A stretch of DNA of 12,472 bases from JAUWQU01 sp964605095 (GTDB taxonomy: Bacteria > Planctomycetota > Phycisphaerae > SM23-33). The number at the start of each line of letters is the position of its first letter. Position 1 is the first letter of the stretch. The position numbers were made by a program, and so were the translations under genes. This document shows positions 1-6,615 of this stretch, one piece after another. Location of the stretch: assembly GCA_964605095.1 (NCBI GenBank), contig CAZSBS010000147.1, forward strand, positions 1 to 12,472. Direction: 5' to 3'. Under the pieces are notes generated by a model. That model saw only the letters and a program-made list of their open reading frames with translations. It ran no database searches and was not told the origin of the DNA.

Positions 1-2
1 CC

Positions 3-1130
3 AAGTGCCTGGTTCTCATCGAGACGACGGTGGCCCCCGGCACGACGGAGTTCGTGGCCTGGCCGATCATGAAAAAGGCCTTCGCCGGGCGGGGCATGAG
101 GGCCACGCCGCTGCTGAGCCACAGCTTCGAGCGCGTCATGCCGGGCAAGGAGTACGTGTCGAGCATCCGCGACTTCTGGCGCGTGTGCAGCGGGTGCACG
201 CCCGCGGCCCGCCAGCGGGTGGTGAAGTTCCTCAAGGAGGTCCTCAACACCGAGCAGTTCCCGCTGACGGTCATGGACCGCCCGATCGAGTCGGAGACGA
301 CCAAGATCGTCGAGAACTCCTACCGCGCCACGACGCTGGCGTTCCTCAACGAGTGGAGCATCTTCGCCGAGCGCAACGGCGTGGACCTCGTCAAGGTCGT
401 CAACGCCATCAAGATGCGCCCGACGCACAGCAACATGATCTTCCCCGGCCCGGGGATCGGCGGCTACTGCCTGCCCAAGGACGGCGGGCTTGGCTACTGG
501 GCCTACAAGCACATCCTGGGCTTCGAGGACCAGGACGCGATCTTCAAGATCACGCCGACCGCCATCGACACCAACGACACCCGCGGCCTGCACGTGGCCG
601 AGCTAACTCGCGACGCCCTTCGCAACATGGGCCGGTACATCGCCGGGGCCGACGTGCTGATCTGCGGGGCCAGCTACCGCCAGGACGTCGGCGACACGCG
701 GTACAGCGGCTCGGAGATGGTCGTTCGCAAGCTGACCGAACTCGGTGCCGACATGCGGGTGCATGACCCCTACGTGGAACATTGGTACGAGCTTGAGACC
801 CAGGACACATACCCGGCCCCGGGCCATTCGTGGAGCCGGTTCTTCCACAACCAGAAGAACCTGACGAACATCCGCGTCCAGCAGGACCTGCCCGTCGCCC
901 TCAAGGGCGCCGAGGCTGTAATCCTGGCAGTGCCGCACACGCCGTACCTGGACCTGGACCCCGACCAGGTCGTCAAGTGGGCAGGCGGGCCGCTGGCGGT
1001 CATAGACTGCTTCGGAATCCTGTCCGATGATAAGATCCGCCGCTACTTCGAGCTCGGCTGCGAGGTAAAAGCCCTCGGCCGGGGGCACATCCAGCGGATC
1101 AAGGAAGATGTCCGCAAGGCGCATAAATGA
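3..1130 (+). CDS. Nucleotide-sugar (UDP-glucose/GDP-mannose family) dehydrogenase, 5'-truncated by the window edge
   Basis: The family carries out a two-step NAD-dependent oxidation of a nucleotide sugar to the uronic acid, for polysaccharide precursors in the cytoplasm. The frame is open from base 3 and reads KCLVLIETTVAPGTTEF, a typical mid-protein stretch of this family, so the GTG at 30 is not the true start and the N-terminal Rossmann part lies outside the window. Visible are the central-domain motif ETTKIVEN (Lys codon 303-305, Asn codon 315-317), the catalytic loop GIGGYCLPKD with the nucleophilic Cys at codon 468-470, and a C-terminal domain with GASYRQDVGDTRYSGSE and a DPYV strand end, where the usual Lys of the AxK motif is Arg. 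The stop overlaps the next start (ATGATGA-type junction), so it probably heads the following genes. The exact substrate cannot be told from this fragment. Confidence 0.93.
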   Translation, partial: KCLVLIETTVAPGTTEFVAWPIMKKAFAGRGMRATPLLSHSFERVMPGKEYVSSIRDFWRVCSGCTPAARQRVVKFLKEVLNTEQFPLTVMDRPIESETTKIVENSYRATTLAFLNEWSIFAERNGVDLVKVVNAIKMRPTHSNMIFPGPGIGGYCLPKDGGLGYWAYKHILGFEDQDAIFKITPTAIDTNDTRGLHVAELTRDALRNMGRYIAGADVLICGASYRQDVGDTRYSGSEMVVRKLTELGADMRVHDPYVEHWYELETQDTYPAPGHSWSRFFHNQKNLTNIRVQQDLPVALKGAEAVILAVPHTPYLDLDPDQVVKWAGGPLAVIDCFGILSDDKIRRYFELGCEVKALGRGHIQRIKEDVRKAHK

Positions 1131-1312
1131 TGAAAAGAAAAGAAGAAGAGAAGCCTGTTGCGGCAGAGGCGCAGAGGCGTTTACAGTGTGAAGATGAGAT
1201 GATGCGCCGGATCAACGAGGCCTGCAAAGACTTCCCGGACCAGGAAGAAAAGGATTTCTTTCGACTGGCCAATGCCAGTATCGACCAGCTTACTGAAGAG
1301 CAAGAGTGGTGA
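1127..1312 (+). CDS. Small charged protein of unknown function (61 aa)
   Basis: I do not recognise this protein. Its ATG overlaps the stop of the dehydrogenase gene (4 bp, ATGA) and its stop lies 6 bp before the next gene, which fits a translationally coupled operon member. It is very hydrophilic, with no signal peptide or membrane segment. The first roughly 18 residues (MMKRKEEEKPVAAEAQRR) come from DNA resembling the purine-rich CGCAGAG repeat found elsewhere in the window (1133-1179). That part may therefore be repeat-derived, and the original start may be one of the ATG codons at 1199 or 1202, giving 36-37 residues ending in IDQLTEEQEW. It could be a real small protein or a by-product of repeat insertion; the tight packing mildly favours real. 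Confidence 0.5.
   Translation: MMKRKEEEKPVAAEAQRRLQCEDEMMRRINEACKDFPDQEEKDFFRLANASIDQLTEEQEW
1133..1179 (+). repeat. Degenerate purine-rich CGCAGAG repeat, copy 1
   Basis: An A/G-rich run (aaaagaaaagaagaagag) is followed by two GCAGAGGC units. The order and content match the copy at 2333-2400 in the same orientation, but the units are fewer and closer. It lies inside the 5' part of the small ORF that starts at 1127. Confidence 0.5.
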
Positions 1313-1318
1313 ACAACG

Positions 1319-2332
1319 ATGACGCCCAGGGAAGTGGTTCAGCGGGCCGTGGAGTTCCGCAGGCCGGCGCGGCTGGCTATTAGCGGCTATGGCGATCTGA
1401 GCGATTGCGTGGGGATCGGGCCGGAGCTTATCAAGCCGCCTCAGGCGGCAGGCGACTCCGACCTCGACCAGTGGCTCTGCCGATGGGCACACACCGACAC
1501 GCCCAACATGGGTCAGGTGAAGGGCCATCCGCTGGAAGACCTGGCCGCCATGGCGGACTTCCCCTGGCCCGACGGCGACGACCCTCGCCGTTACGCGGCC
1601 GTGCCGGTGCAAATGGCCGAGATACGGGCCGATCCGGCGCGCCGCGACAAGTACGCCATTACCCATATCTTCATGCTCCTGTGGGAGCGAATGCACAGCC
1701 TGCACGGCTTCGAAAACTGCATGCTCGACCTCATGGACGACACGCCGGCGATCCATGAACTGGCCGACAGGATCGTCCAGTACGACCTGGCCGTCATCCG
1801 CAATATGCACCGCGCGTGCGGCGACGCGATACAGGCGTTCGCCTTCTCCGAGGACTGGGGCACGCAGATCGACCTGCACGTCTCGCCCGAGCTGTTCGAG
1901 CGGTTCTTCCTGCCGCGATACCGCCGCATCTTCGCCGCCGCCCACGAGTGCGGCTGGCACGTGTGGATGCACTCGTGCGGCAAGATCAACAAGGCGATAC
2001 CGATGCTCATCGACGCCGGCTGCGACGTGCTGAACATGCAGCAGCCGCGGACAAACGGAATCGAGGAGGTCGGCCAGTCGCTGGCCGGAAAGGTGTGCTT
2101 CGAGACGCTCTGCGACATTCAGAAGACCCTCCCGGGCGGGGATAGGGGGCGGATCGAAGCCGAGGCCGAGCGGCTGATGGACTGCTGGGGCACCCCCGAC
2201 GGCGGGTTCATCCTCGGCGACTATGGCGACCACCGCGCCATCGGCACGCTGCCGGAAACCAAGCAATTCATGCTGGAAACCTTCCGCCGCCTAGACCCAT
2301 GGCGACGAAGGTGGGGGGAGGCGGGGGCCTAG
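1319..2332 (+). CDS. Uroporphyrinogen decarboxylase (URO-D) family protein
   Basis: A 337-residue TIM-barrel protein of the URO-D/corrinoid-methyltransferase superfamily. Supporting segments are ITHIFMLLWERMHSLHGFEN (115-134), the acidic SEDWGTQ (177-183), HSCGKI (H218, C220) and the closing GGFILG (295-300). His-x-Cys is the zinc-binding pair in the methyltransferase branch (MtaA/MtbA type). The third Cys ligand expected after GGFIL is not seen here (GDYGDHRAIG), so methylcobamide chemistry is possible but unproven, and true haem-pathway HemE is unlikely. These paralogues are common in planctomycetes and mostly uncharacterised. The gene starts 6 bp after the small ORF and is probably co-transcribed. 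The last residues (RRRWGEAGA) are encoded by a G-rich stretch that looks intergenic, so the C-terminus may have been extended by loss of an earlier stop. Confidence 0.85.
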   Translation: MTPREVVQRAVEFRRPARLAISGYGDLSDCVGIGPELIKPPQAAGDSDLDQWLCRWAHTDTPNMGQVKGHPLEDLAAMADFPWPDGDDPRRYAAVPVQMAEIRADPARRDKYAITHIFMLLWERMHSLHGFENCMLDLMDDTPAIHELADRIVQYDLAVIRNMHRACGDAIQAFAFSEDWGTQIDLHVSPELFERFFLPRYRRIFAAAHECGWHVWMHSCGKINKAIPMLIDAGCDVLNMQQPRTNGIEEVGQSLAGKVCFETLCDIQKTLPGGDRGRIEAEAERLMDCWGTPDGGFILGDYGDHRAIGTLPETKQFMLETFRRLDPWRRRWGEAGA

Positions 2333-2400
2333 CAAAAGAAGAAGAAAAGACGATTTCACGCAGAGGTCGCAGAGAACGCAGAGAAAAGAAGAGAAGAGGG
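2333..2400 (+). repeat. CGCAGAG repeat, copy 2 (left flank of the rloAB cassette)
   Basis: aaaagaagaagaaaag is followed by three CGCAGAG units beginning at 2359, 2368 and 2377 (9-bp period, spacers GT and AA) and a second purine-rich run. The reverse complement of 4437-4512 has the same order: aaaagaagaag, then CGCAGAG, CA, CGCAGAG, AA, CGCGGAG, then a purine run. The two copies form an inverted pair around the ATPase/RloB genes. Confidence 0.8.
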
Positions 2401-2439
2401 GAATGGGCCACTAAACACAAGGTGCAGTGTAATTTTAAC

Positions 2440-2467
2440 TTGATTATTGCAGAAAATATGCAATAAT
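2440..2467 (+). promoter_or_regulatory. Predicted promoter of the rloAB cassette with overlapping 9-bp palindrome
   Basis: In an AT-rich pocket upstream of the ATPase gene, TTGATT (2440-2445) and AATAAT (2462-2467) are 16 bp apart, a plausible sigma70-type promoter. A perfect inverted repeat, ATTATTGCA (2443-2451) and TGCAATAAT (2459-2467) with a 7-bp centre, covers both promoter boxes, as an operator for a dimeric repressor would. No repressor gene is visible. The leader would be about 20 nt and carries AGGTGGTGG at 2479-2487 as a ribosome binding site. Confidence 0.5.
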
Positions 2468-2493
2468 GACGATTATACAGGTGGTGGATCGTC

Positions 2494-3783
2494 ATGATAA
2501 TAGAATTTCGGGTCAAGAACCATCGTTGCTTCCGGGATGAACAGGTTCTCTCGCTCGTTGCCGGGCCGGACAAGTCGTTACCCGATAACGTCTTTACGGA
2601 AGCCAAGTTCCGGCTTCTGCGCAGCGCGGCCATTTACGGCCCAAACGCCTCGGGCAAGAGCAGCCTCATCGAAGCCCTTGGATTCATGCGGGATTTCGTG
2701 GCGGACTCCGCGCGGAGCCAGCCGGGGGATCGCATTGCCGTGAACCCTTACCGGCTTGACCCGGCCGCAAGGGATGAACCCAGCCTGTTTGAGTTGACTT
2801 TCCTTGTGGGTGGCCTTCGGTATCAGTACGGCTTCACGGCGACCAGGCAGCGCGTGGTTGATGAGTGGCTGTATTCGTACCCCACGAACAAAGCGCGCGA
2901 GTGGTTTCGGCGCGAGTGGGACGCCGAATCCAAGAAGCCGAAATACGTGTTTCCTTCGCAGAACCTCAAGGGACGAAAACAGGAAATTGCCGAAGAGGCC
3001 GGAGAGAACAGGCTCTTCCTTTCCTGGGCCGCCAGCAGGAACCACGAACAGCTTCTTCCGATCCATGAATGGTTCAGCAAGCGGCTGCGCGAATTGCCAT
3101 CGAGAGATTACATGATCCCGGTTACGGCTCACATGGCATTCTCTGACGAGGAGACGCGTGGAGCGGTTGTTCAGATGCTGCAAAGCGCCGATTTCGGGAT
3201 ATCGGACATCAAGATTACCGAGATGAAGTTGGATGAATCGCGTCTCGGAGAGTTGCCACAGGTAAAGAACCTCGGGGAGAAGGAACGATCCGAGCTCATT
3301 GATACGGTCAAAGCCGAATGGGATAGCACTCGCCGATTCGTTGTGAATCTGACGCACCGGGGGGTTCGCGACATAATGTCTTCTTTCAGCTTGAAGCAGG
3401 AGTCTGACGGCACGCAGCGGTTCTTCTCCCTCATAGGTCCGTGGATCGAGTCGCTTGCACGGGGTTACACGGTTTTTGTTGATGAGATCCATGCCAGCCT
3501 GCACCCGATGCTGACTCGTAAGTTGATTGAGGTCTTTCATGATCCGAAGTGGAATACTAGCGGTGCCCAGCTAATCCTGACAACTCATGACGTTTCCCTT
3601 ATGGACTCCGCCCTGTTTCGCAGGGACCAGATATGGCTCACTGAGAAAGATGGCGAGGGCGCATCTCACCTGTACTCGCTGAATGACTACAAGAATCCTC
3701 GGAAGGAAGAAAACTTGCGGAAAGGGTACATGGCCGGGAAATACGGCGCGGTGCCCATCCTGGGGGATTTTGACAAACCATGA
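2494..3783 (+). CDS. rloA: RloA-like AAA/ABC-type ATPase (COG1106-like), probable defence ATPase
   Basis: A 429-residue P-loop ATPase of the ABC/SMC-like AAA_15/AAA_21 type. Motifs in order are an N-terminal strand MIIEFRVKNHRCFRDE, Walker A GPNASGKSS (49-57), a long insertion domain (about 90-290), an ABC-signature-like QESDGTQRF (302-310), Walker B YTVFVDE (D330, E331) and an H-loop TTHD (H365). The C-terminal KGYMAGKYGAVPILGDF is characteristic of ATPases paired with RloB. The ATG is supported by AGGTGGTGG 6 bp upstream. The gene overlaps rloB by 4 bp. By analogy with other ATPase/nuclease pairs such as PARIS and OLD/Gabija-like systems, it probably senses phage or foreign-DNA processes and controls RloB. 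RloA/RloB were named as genes linked to restriction-modification loci, but no such locus is visible here. The defence role is inference; the family call is firm. Confidence 0.88.
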   Translation: MIIEFRVKNHRCFRDEQVLSLVAGPDKSLPDNVFTEAKFRLLRSAAIYGPNASGKSSLIEALGFMRDFVADSARSQPGDRIAVNPYRLDPAARDEPSLFELTFLVGGLRYQYGFTATRQRVVDEWLYSYPTNKAREWFRREWDAESKKPKYVFPSQNLKGRKQEIAEEAGENRLFLSWAASRNHEQLLPIHEWFSKRLRELPSRDYMIPVTAHMAFSDEETRGAVVQMLQSADFGISDIKITEMKLDESRLGELPQVKNLGEKERSELIDTVKAEWDSTRRFVVNLTHRGVRDIMSSFSLKQESDGTQRFFSLIGPWIESLARGYTVFVDEIHASLHPMLTRKLIEVFHDPKWNTSGAQLILTTHDVSLMDSALFRRDQIWLTEKDGEGASHLYSLNDYKNPRKEENLRKGYMAGKYGAVPILGDFDKP

Positions 3784-4433
3784 CGCGCCGCCAACGCAGC
3801 CGGAAGTCGTTCCGCCGCCGACCGGCATCGGTCGAGCCGAGACCTTGTGTGCTTCTGGTCTGCGAAGGTTCCAAGACGGAACCCAAGTACTTCGAGTCCC
3901 TGCGAAAAGAACTGCGGCTTACGACTGTTGAAGTCAAAGTTGTCGGTCATGGTGAGGCGCCAAAGTCTGTCGTCCAGCGAGCGGTTGAGTTGCTCAAGAC
4001 CAGGAAACGCGAAGCGCGTCGCGGGCAGAAACTCAAATATGACCATGTCTGGTGCATAATCGACGTCGAACAGCCCCACGAGAATCCGTCGCTGCTTCCT
4101 GCACTGAATCAGGCACGCGACAACCAGATTGACGTTGCGCTTTCCAACCCGTGCTTCGAGTATTGGTTCATCCTTCATTTTGCTGATTGTGGAAGGCCGC
4201 TCATCGACCAGGACGGAGTCGTTCGGGAACTGAAAAGGCACATTCCCAAATACGACAAGGCCCAGGATGTATTCGAACAGGTCTGGGCCAGCGTAGACCA
4301 GGCAGTCCGACGGGCCAAGGCGAGGAAGGATTCACACGTTCGCGCCGGCACAGACCGGATTCACCGGGACCCTTCGACCGAGGTCGACGAAGTTGTCGAG
4401 TTGCTGCGGAACACGGCCGCCAGGCCCAAGTAA
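3780..4433 (+). CDS. rloB: RloB-like protein, predicted Toprim-like nuclease partner of the ATPase
   Basis: A 217-residue protein matching the RloB family. After a basic N-terminus (RRQRSRKSFRRR) comes VLLVCEGSKTEPKYFESL (24-41), whose EGxxTE (E29, E34) resembles the first acidic motif of Toprim nucleases. Next is a strand, DHVWCIIDVEQ (88-98), with D95 and E97 in the place of a DxD/DxE motif, then the family hallmark SNPCFEYWFILHF (122-134), and near the end DPSTEVDEVVELL (197-209). The ATG overlaps the ATPase stop (ATGA), implying coupled translation and fixed stoichiometry. I infer a metal-dependent nuclease effector. The biochemical activity of RloB is not something I can confirm, and the weak DVE motif leaves open that it lost cleavage or uses other residues. 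Confidence 0.85.
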   Translation: MTRRQRSRKSFRRRPASVEPRPCVLLVCEGSKTEPKYFESLRKELRLTTVEVKVVGHGEAPKSVVQRAVELLKTRKREARRGQKLKYDHVWCIIDVEQPHENPSLLPALNQARDNQIDVALSNPCFEYWFILHFADCGRPLIDQDGVVRELKRHIPKYDKAQDVFEQVWASVDQAVRRAKARKDSHVRAGTDRIHRDPSTEVDEVVELLRNTAARPK

Positions 4434-4436
4434 CCC

Positions 4437-4512
4437 TCTCGCGTCTTCTTCTCTTCATCCCTCCTCCGCGTTCTCTGCGTGCTCTGCGATGAGGTCTCTT
4501 CTTCTTTTGGCC
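4437..4512 (-). repeat. CGCAGAG repeat, copy 3 (right, inverted flank of the rloAB cassette)
   Basis: On the + strand it reads CTCCGCG (4464), CTCTGCG (4473) and CTCTGCG (4482), again a 9-bp period, flanked by pyrimidine runs and ending cttcttcttttggcc. It is the inverted counterpart of 2333-2400. It fills most of the 101-bp gap between rloB and the HPS gene; no gene or clear terminator is seen there. Confidence 0.8.
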
Positions 4513-4534
4513 CCGGCGCGGTAGGCTATGGGGC

Positions 4535-5848
4535 ATGAGCGATACAAGATTACAGGTTGCGTTGGACTTTCTGGACCTTTCGCGGGCGATGAAGGTCGCC
4601 GAGGCTTCCGTCGCGGGCGGGGCGGACTGCATCGAGGCCGGCACGCCGCTGATCAAGAGCGAAGGGCTGGACGCCGTGCGCGCGCTGCGGGCGGCTTTTC
4701 CGGGCAAGACGATCATCGCGGACATGAAGACGATGGACGCCGGCAAGATCGAGGCTGAGGCGGCCGCCAAGGCCGGCGCGAACGTCATGACGGTTTGCGG
4801 GTCCGCCGGCGAGGGCACGATCCGCGAGTGCGTCGAGACCGGCAGGCAGTTCGGCATCGACGTGGCCGTGGACCTGATGGGCGTGGCCGATGTCGAGGCC
4901 CTTGTGCGCCGCTGCGAGGAAATCGGCGTGGCTTGGCTGGACGTCCACTGCGCCATTGACGAGCAGATGCAGGGCGCCGACCCGATGGAGCAATTGCGCC
5001 GCGTCCGCCGGATGACGAAGCTTACGGTGGCGGTGGCGGGGGGGCTCAACAGCGAGACCGCCGCCGCGGCGGCTGCGGCGGGCGCCGATGTGATAATCGT
5101 CGGCGGGGCGATAACCAAGGCCATCGACCCCAAACAGGCGACGGCTGACATTCGCAAGGCCATCGACACCCGCCAGGCAATCGCGACGGACCTGTTCAAG
5201 CGGACCGGCTCAGCCGGGCTGCGTGAGCTTCTCTCCCGCGTGCGGACGAGCAACGTATCTGACGGTGCTCACAGGCTGGCGTGCCTGGACGGCATCGTGC
5301 CGCTGTCGGTGGGGCAGTTCGCTTGCGGCCCGGCGGTGACGGTCCGGTGCGTGCCGGGCGACTGGGCCAAGCCGGTCGAGGCGATAGACGTCGCCAAGGC
5401 GGGCGACGTGATCGTCATCGACGCCGGCGGGGTTCCCCCGGCCTGCTGGGGCGAGCTGGCCAGCGAGAGCGCCGTGAACAAGAAGATCACCGGCCTGGTC
5501 GTGCATGGGGCTGTTCGCGACTCATCGGACATTCGCAAGCTCGGCTTCGCGGTCTGGAGCAAGCTTGTGTGCAGCCACGCCGGCGAACCGGAGGGCATTG
5601 GCGAGATCAACCGCCCTATAGTGATTGGCGGGCAGCGGATCTGCCCGGGCGACTGGATCCTGGCCGACGACGACGGCGTGATGGTGTTGCCCAAGGCCAA
5701 GGCGGCGGAGATGGCCAACCGCGCCGCCGACGTGCTCGAGGCCGAGAATAGAATCAGGCAGGAAATTCGCCAGGGCAACTCGACGCTGGCCCAGGTGGTG
5801 AACCTGCTGAAGTGGGAAAAGAAGGGAAGCGGTGGTGATGCCGGATAA
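4535..5848 (+). CDS. 3-hexulose-6-phosphate synthase / RraA-like bifunctional fusion
   Basis: A 437-residue two-domain protein. Residues 1-215 form an orotidine-decarboxylase-like barrel of hexulose-6-phosphate synthase: LQVALDFLDL at the start, the catalytic DMKTMD (D63, K65, D68), the WLDVHCAID strand (134-142) and the phosphate-binding AVAGGL (166-171) and IIVGGAIT (187-194). It condenses formaldehyde with ribulose 5-phosphate, or runs in reverse to make pentose phosphate. Residues 220-425 are an RraA-like (aldolase/RNase E-regulator fold) domain with DVIVIDAGG (291-299), WGELA (305-309) and HGAVRDS (324-330), where R328-D329 matches the metal-dependent aldolase or decarboxylase motif. This fusion is known from archaea and some bacteria; the RraA-like half has no settled role. 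The isomerase gene follows with an 11-bp overlap, so the pair is one operon. Confidence 0.9.
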   Translation: MSDTRLQVALDFLDLSRAMKVAEASVAGGADCIEAGTPLIKSEGLDAVRALRAAFPGKTIIADMKTMDAGKIEAEAAAKAGANVMTVCGSAGEGTIRECVETGRQFGIDVAVDLMGVADVEALVRRCEEIGVAWLDVHCAIDEQMQGADPMEQLRRVRRMTKLTVAVAGGLNSETAAAAAAAGADVIIVGGAITKAIDPKQATADIRKAIDTRQAIATDLFKRTGSAGLRELLSRVRTSNVSDGAHRLACLDGIVPLSVGQFACGPAVTVRCVPGDWAKPVEAIDVAKAGDVIVIDAGGVPPACWGELASESAVNKKITGLVVHGAVRDSSDIRKLGFAVWSKLVCSHAGEPEGIGEINRPIVIGGQRICPGDWILADDDGVMVLPKAKAAEMANRAADVLEAENRIRQEIRQGNSTLAQVVNLLKWEKKGSGGDAG

Positions 5849-6383
5849 ACGTGCTTTGGAACTGGCGGGCAAGGAGCTGCTGGAGCGAATTCAGCAGACG
5901 ATGGCTGCGGTCCGATGGGAAAGCTTCATGGAGCTCGGGCTGATGCTGCCCAGGGCGAGGCGGACGTTCGTTGCCGGGGCCGGGCGAAGCGGACTGGTCG
6001 CCCGCAGCTTCGGCATGCGGCTGATGCACACGGGCCTGCCGGTGTTCATCCCTGGCGAGACGAACACCCCCGGGGCCGGGCCGGGAGACCTTATCGTCGC
6101 CATAAGCTGCACCGGGCAGACCGGATACACGGCCTACATCGCCGAGCGCGCACGCGAACTGGGCGCCAAGGTCGCGGTCGTCACGTCCGACCCCGAAAGC
6201 CCGGTGGCCGGCTTCGGCGACACGGTAATCGTCGTGCCCGTCGAGGCCGAGGACATCGTCATAAAGGCGGCCGTGTTCGAACACGCCACCAGCCTCTGCC
6301 TCGACGCGGTCTTCAACGTCCTGGCCGACCAACTCAAACTGGACCTTCAGAAATACCGCGAGCGGCACGCGAACCTGGAATAA
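5838..6383 (+). CDS. hxlB: 6-phospho-3-hexuloisomerase (SIS domain)
   Basis: A 181-residue SIS-domain sugar isomerase of normal family length. It converts 3-hexulose 6-phosphate to fructose 6-phosphate, the second RuMP step, in the cytoplasm. Seen are GAGRSGLVARSFGMRLMH (47-64), ETNTPG (74-79), the sugar-phosphate loop SCTGQT (90-95, where SGSGET is more usual) and FEHATSLCLDAVFNVLA (147-163) with the expected Glu-His pair. ATG at 5838 is chosen; in-frame GTG codons at 5832 and 5835 would add one or two residues. The start lies inside the last codons of the HPS fusion gene. With the upstream gene it completes formaldehyde fixation or, in an organism lacking the oxidative pentose phosphate branch, ribulose 5-phosphate supply. 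The stop TAA is immediately followed by a 71-bp repeat. Confidence 0.92.
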   Translation: MPDKRALELAGKELLERIQQTMAAVRWESFMELGLMLPRARRTFVAGAGRSGLVARSFGMRLMHTGLPVFIPGETNTPGAGPGDLIVAISCTGQTGYTAYIAERARELGAKVAVVTSDPESPVAGFGDTVIVVPVEAEDIVIKAAVFEHATSLCLDAVFNVLADQLKLDLQKYRERHANLE

Positions 6384-6403
6384 ACTGATAGGAAATTTGA
6401 TTT
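6384..6403 (+). repeat. Extra 20-bp left-end unit of the 71-bp element (tandem duplicate)
   Basis: ACTGATAGGAAATTTGATTT occurs here and again directly at 6404-6423, where it forms the left end of full copy A. It starts at the first base after the hxlB stop codon. Confidence 0.9.
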
Positions 6404-6474
6404 ACTGATAGGAAATTTGATTTCGGGTTGGGCCTCGGGCTGGCTAGGGGCTGTGCCCGGGGGGCGGGGGGTTT
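6404..6474 (+). repeat. 71-bp element, copy A (most diverged)
   Basis: It begins with ACTGATAGGAAATTTGATTT and ends with GCCCGGGGGGCGGGGGGTTT, sharing both ends and the exact length of 71 bp with copies B-D. Its middle (about 6424-6455) is substantially different. It can form a CGGGC/GCCCG hairpin with a 14-nt loop. It lies between hxlB (+) and the large surface-protein gene (-). Confidence 0.9.
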
Positions 6475-6615
6475 CAACGCGAAGCGGTCTGACCATAACG
6501 TTAGATTACGAAACTGACATCTCATCAGCAACCACTATTTTCTATTTCAAGGGCTGACCCTGATTTCGACCTGATTTCGACCAGATATCAAACTCCACTC
6601 GCTTGACAGATCCAA
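6475..6615. other. Intergenic region between copy A and the surface-protein stop
   Basis: No gene is seen. It holds a palindrome TAACGTTA (6496-6505 area) and a tandem 11-bp duplication CCTGATTTCGA (6559-6569 and 6570-6580). No hairpin followed by a T-run that would serve as an intrinsic terminator for either converging gene was found. Base composition is clearly more AT-rich than the left part of the window. Confidence 0.5.

Noticed and set aside
1181..2266. Long - strand open frame of 361 codons opposite the URO-D-family gene
   Set aside because: It is a shadow of the high-GC + strand gene; the translation is His/Arg/Val-rich with no recognisable domain, while the + frame has clear family motifs.
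2309..2332. G-rich end of the URO-D-family gene as a fragment of the 71-bp element
   Set aside because: Only G-richness is shared; neither the 20-bp left end nor the GGGGGGCGGGGGGTTT end is present.
2578..3540. - strand frame of 320 codons opposite the ATPase gene
   Set aside because: Antisense to a gene with intact Walker A, Walker B and H-loop motifs; no domain in the antisense translation.
4434..4534. Intrinsic terminator after rloB
   Set aside because: No stem-loop followed by a T-run; the pyrimidine runs belong to the CGCAGAG repeat.
4201..5253. - strand frame of 350 codons across the rloB/HPS junction
   Set aside because: It runs through the intergenic CGCAGAG repeat and is Ala/Ser/Arg-rich low-complexity, typical of antisense frames in high-GC DNA.
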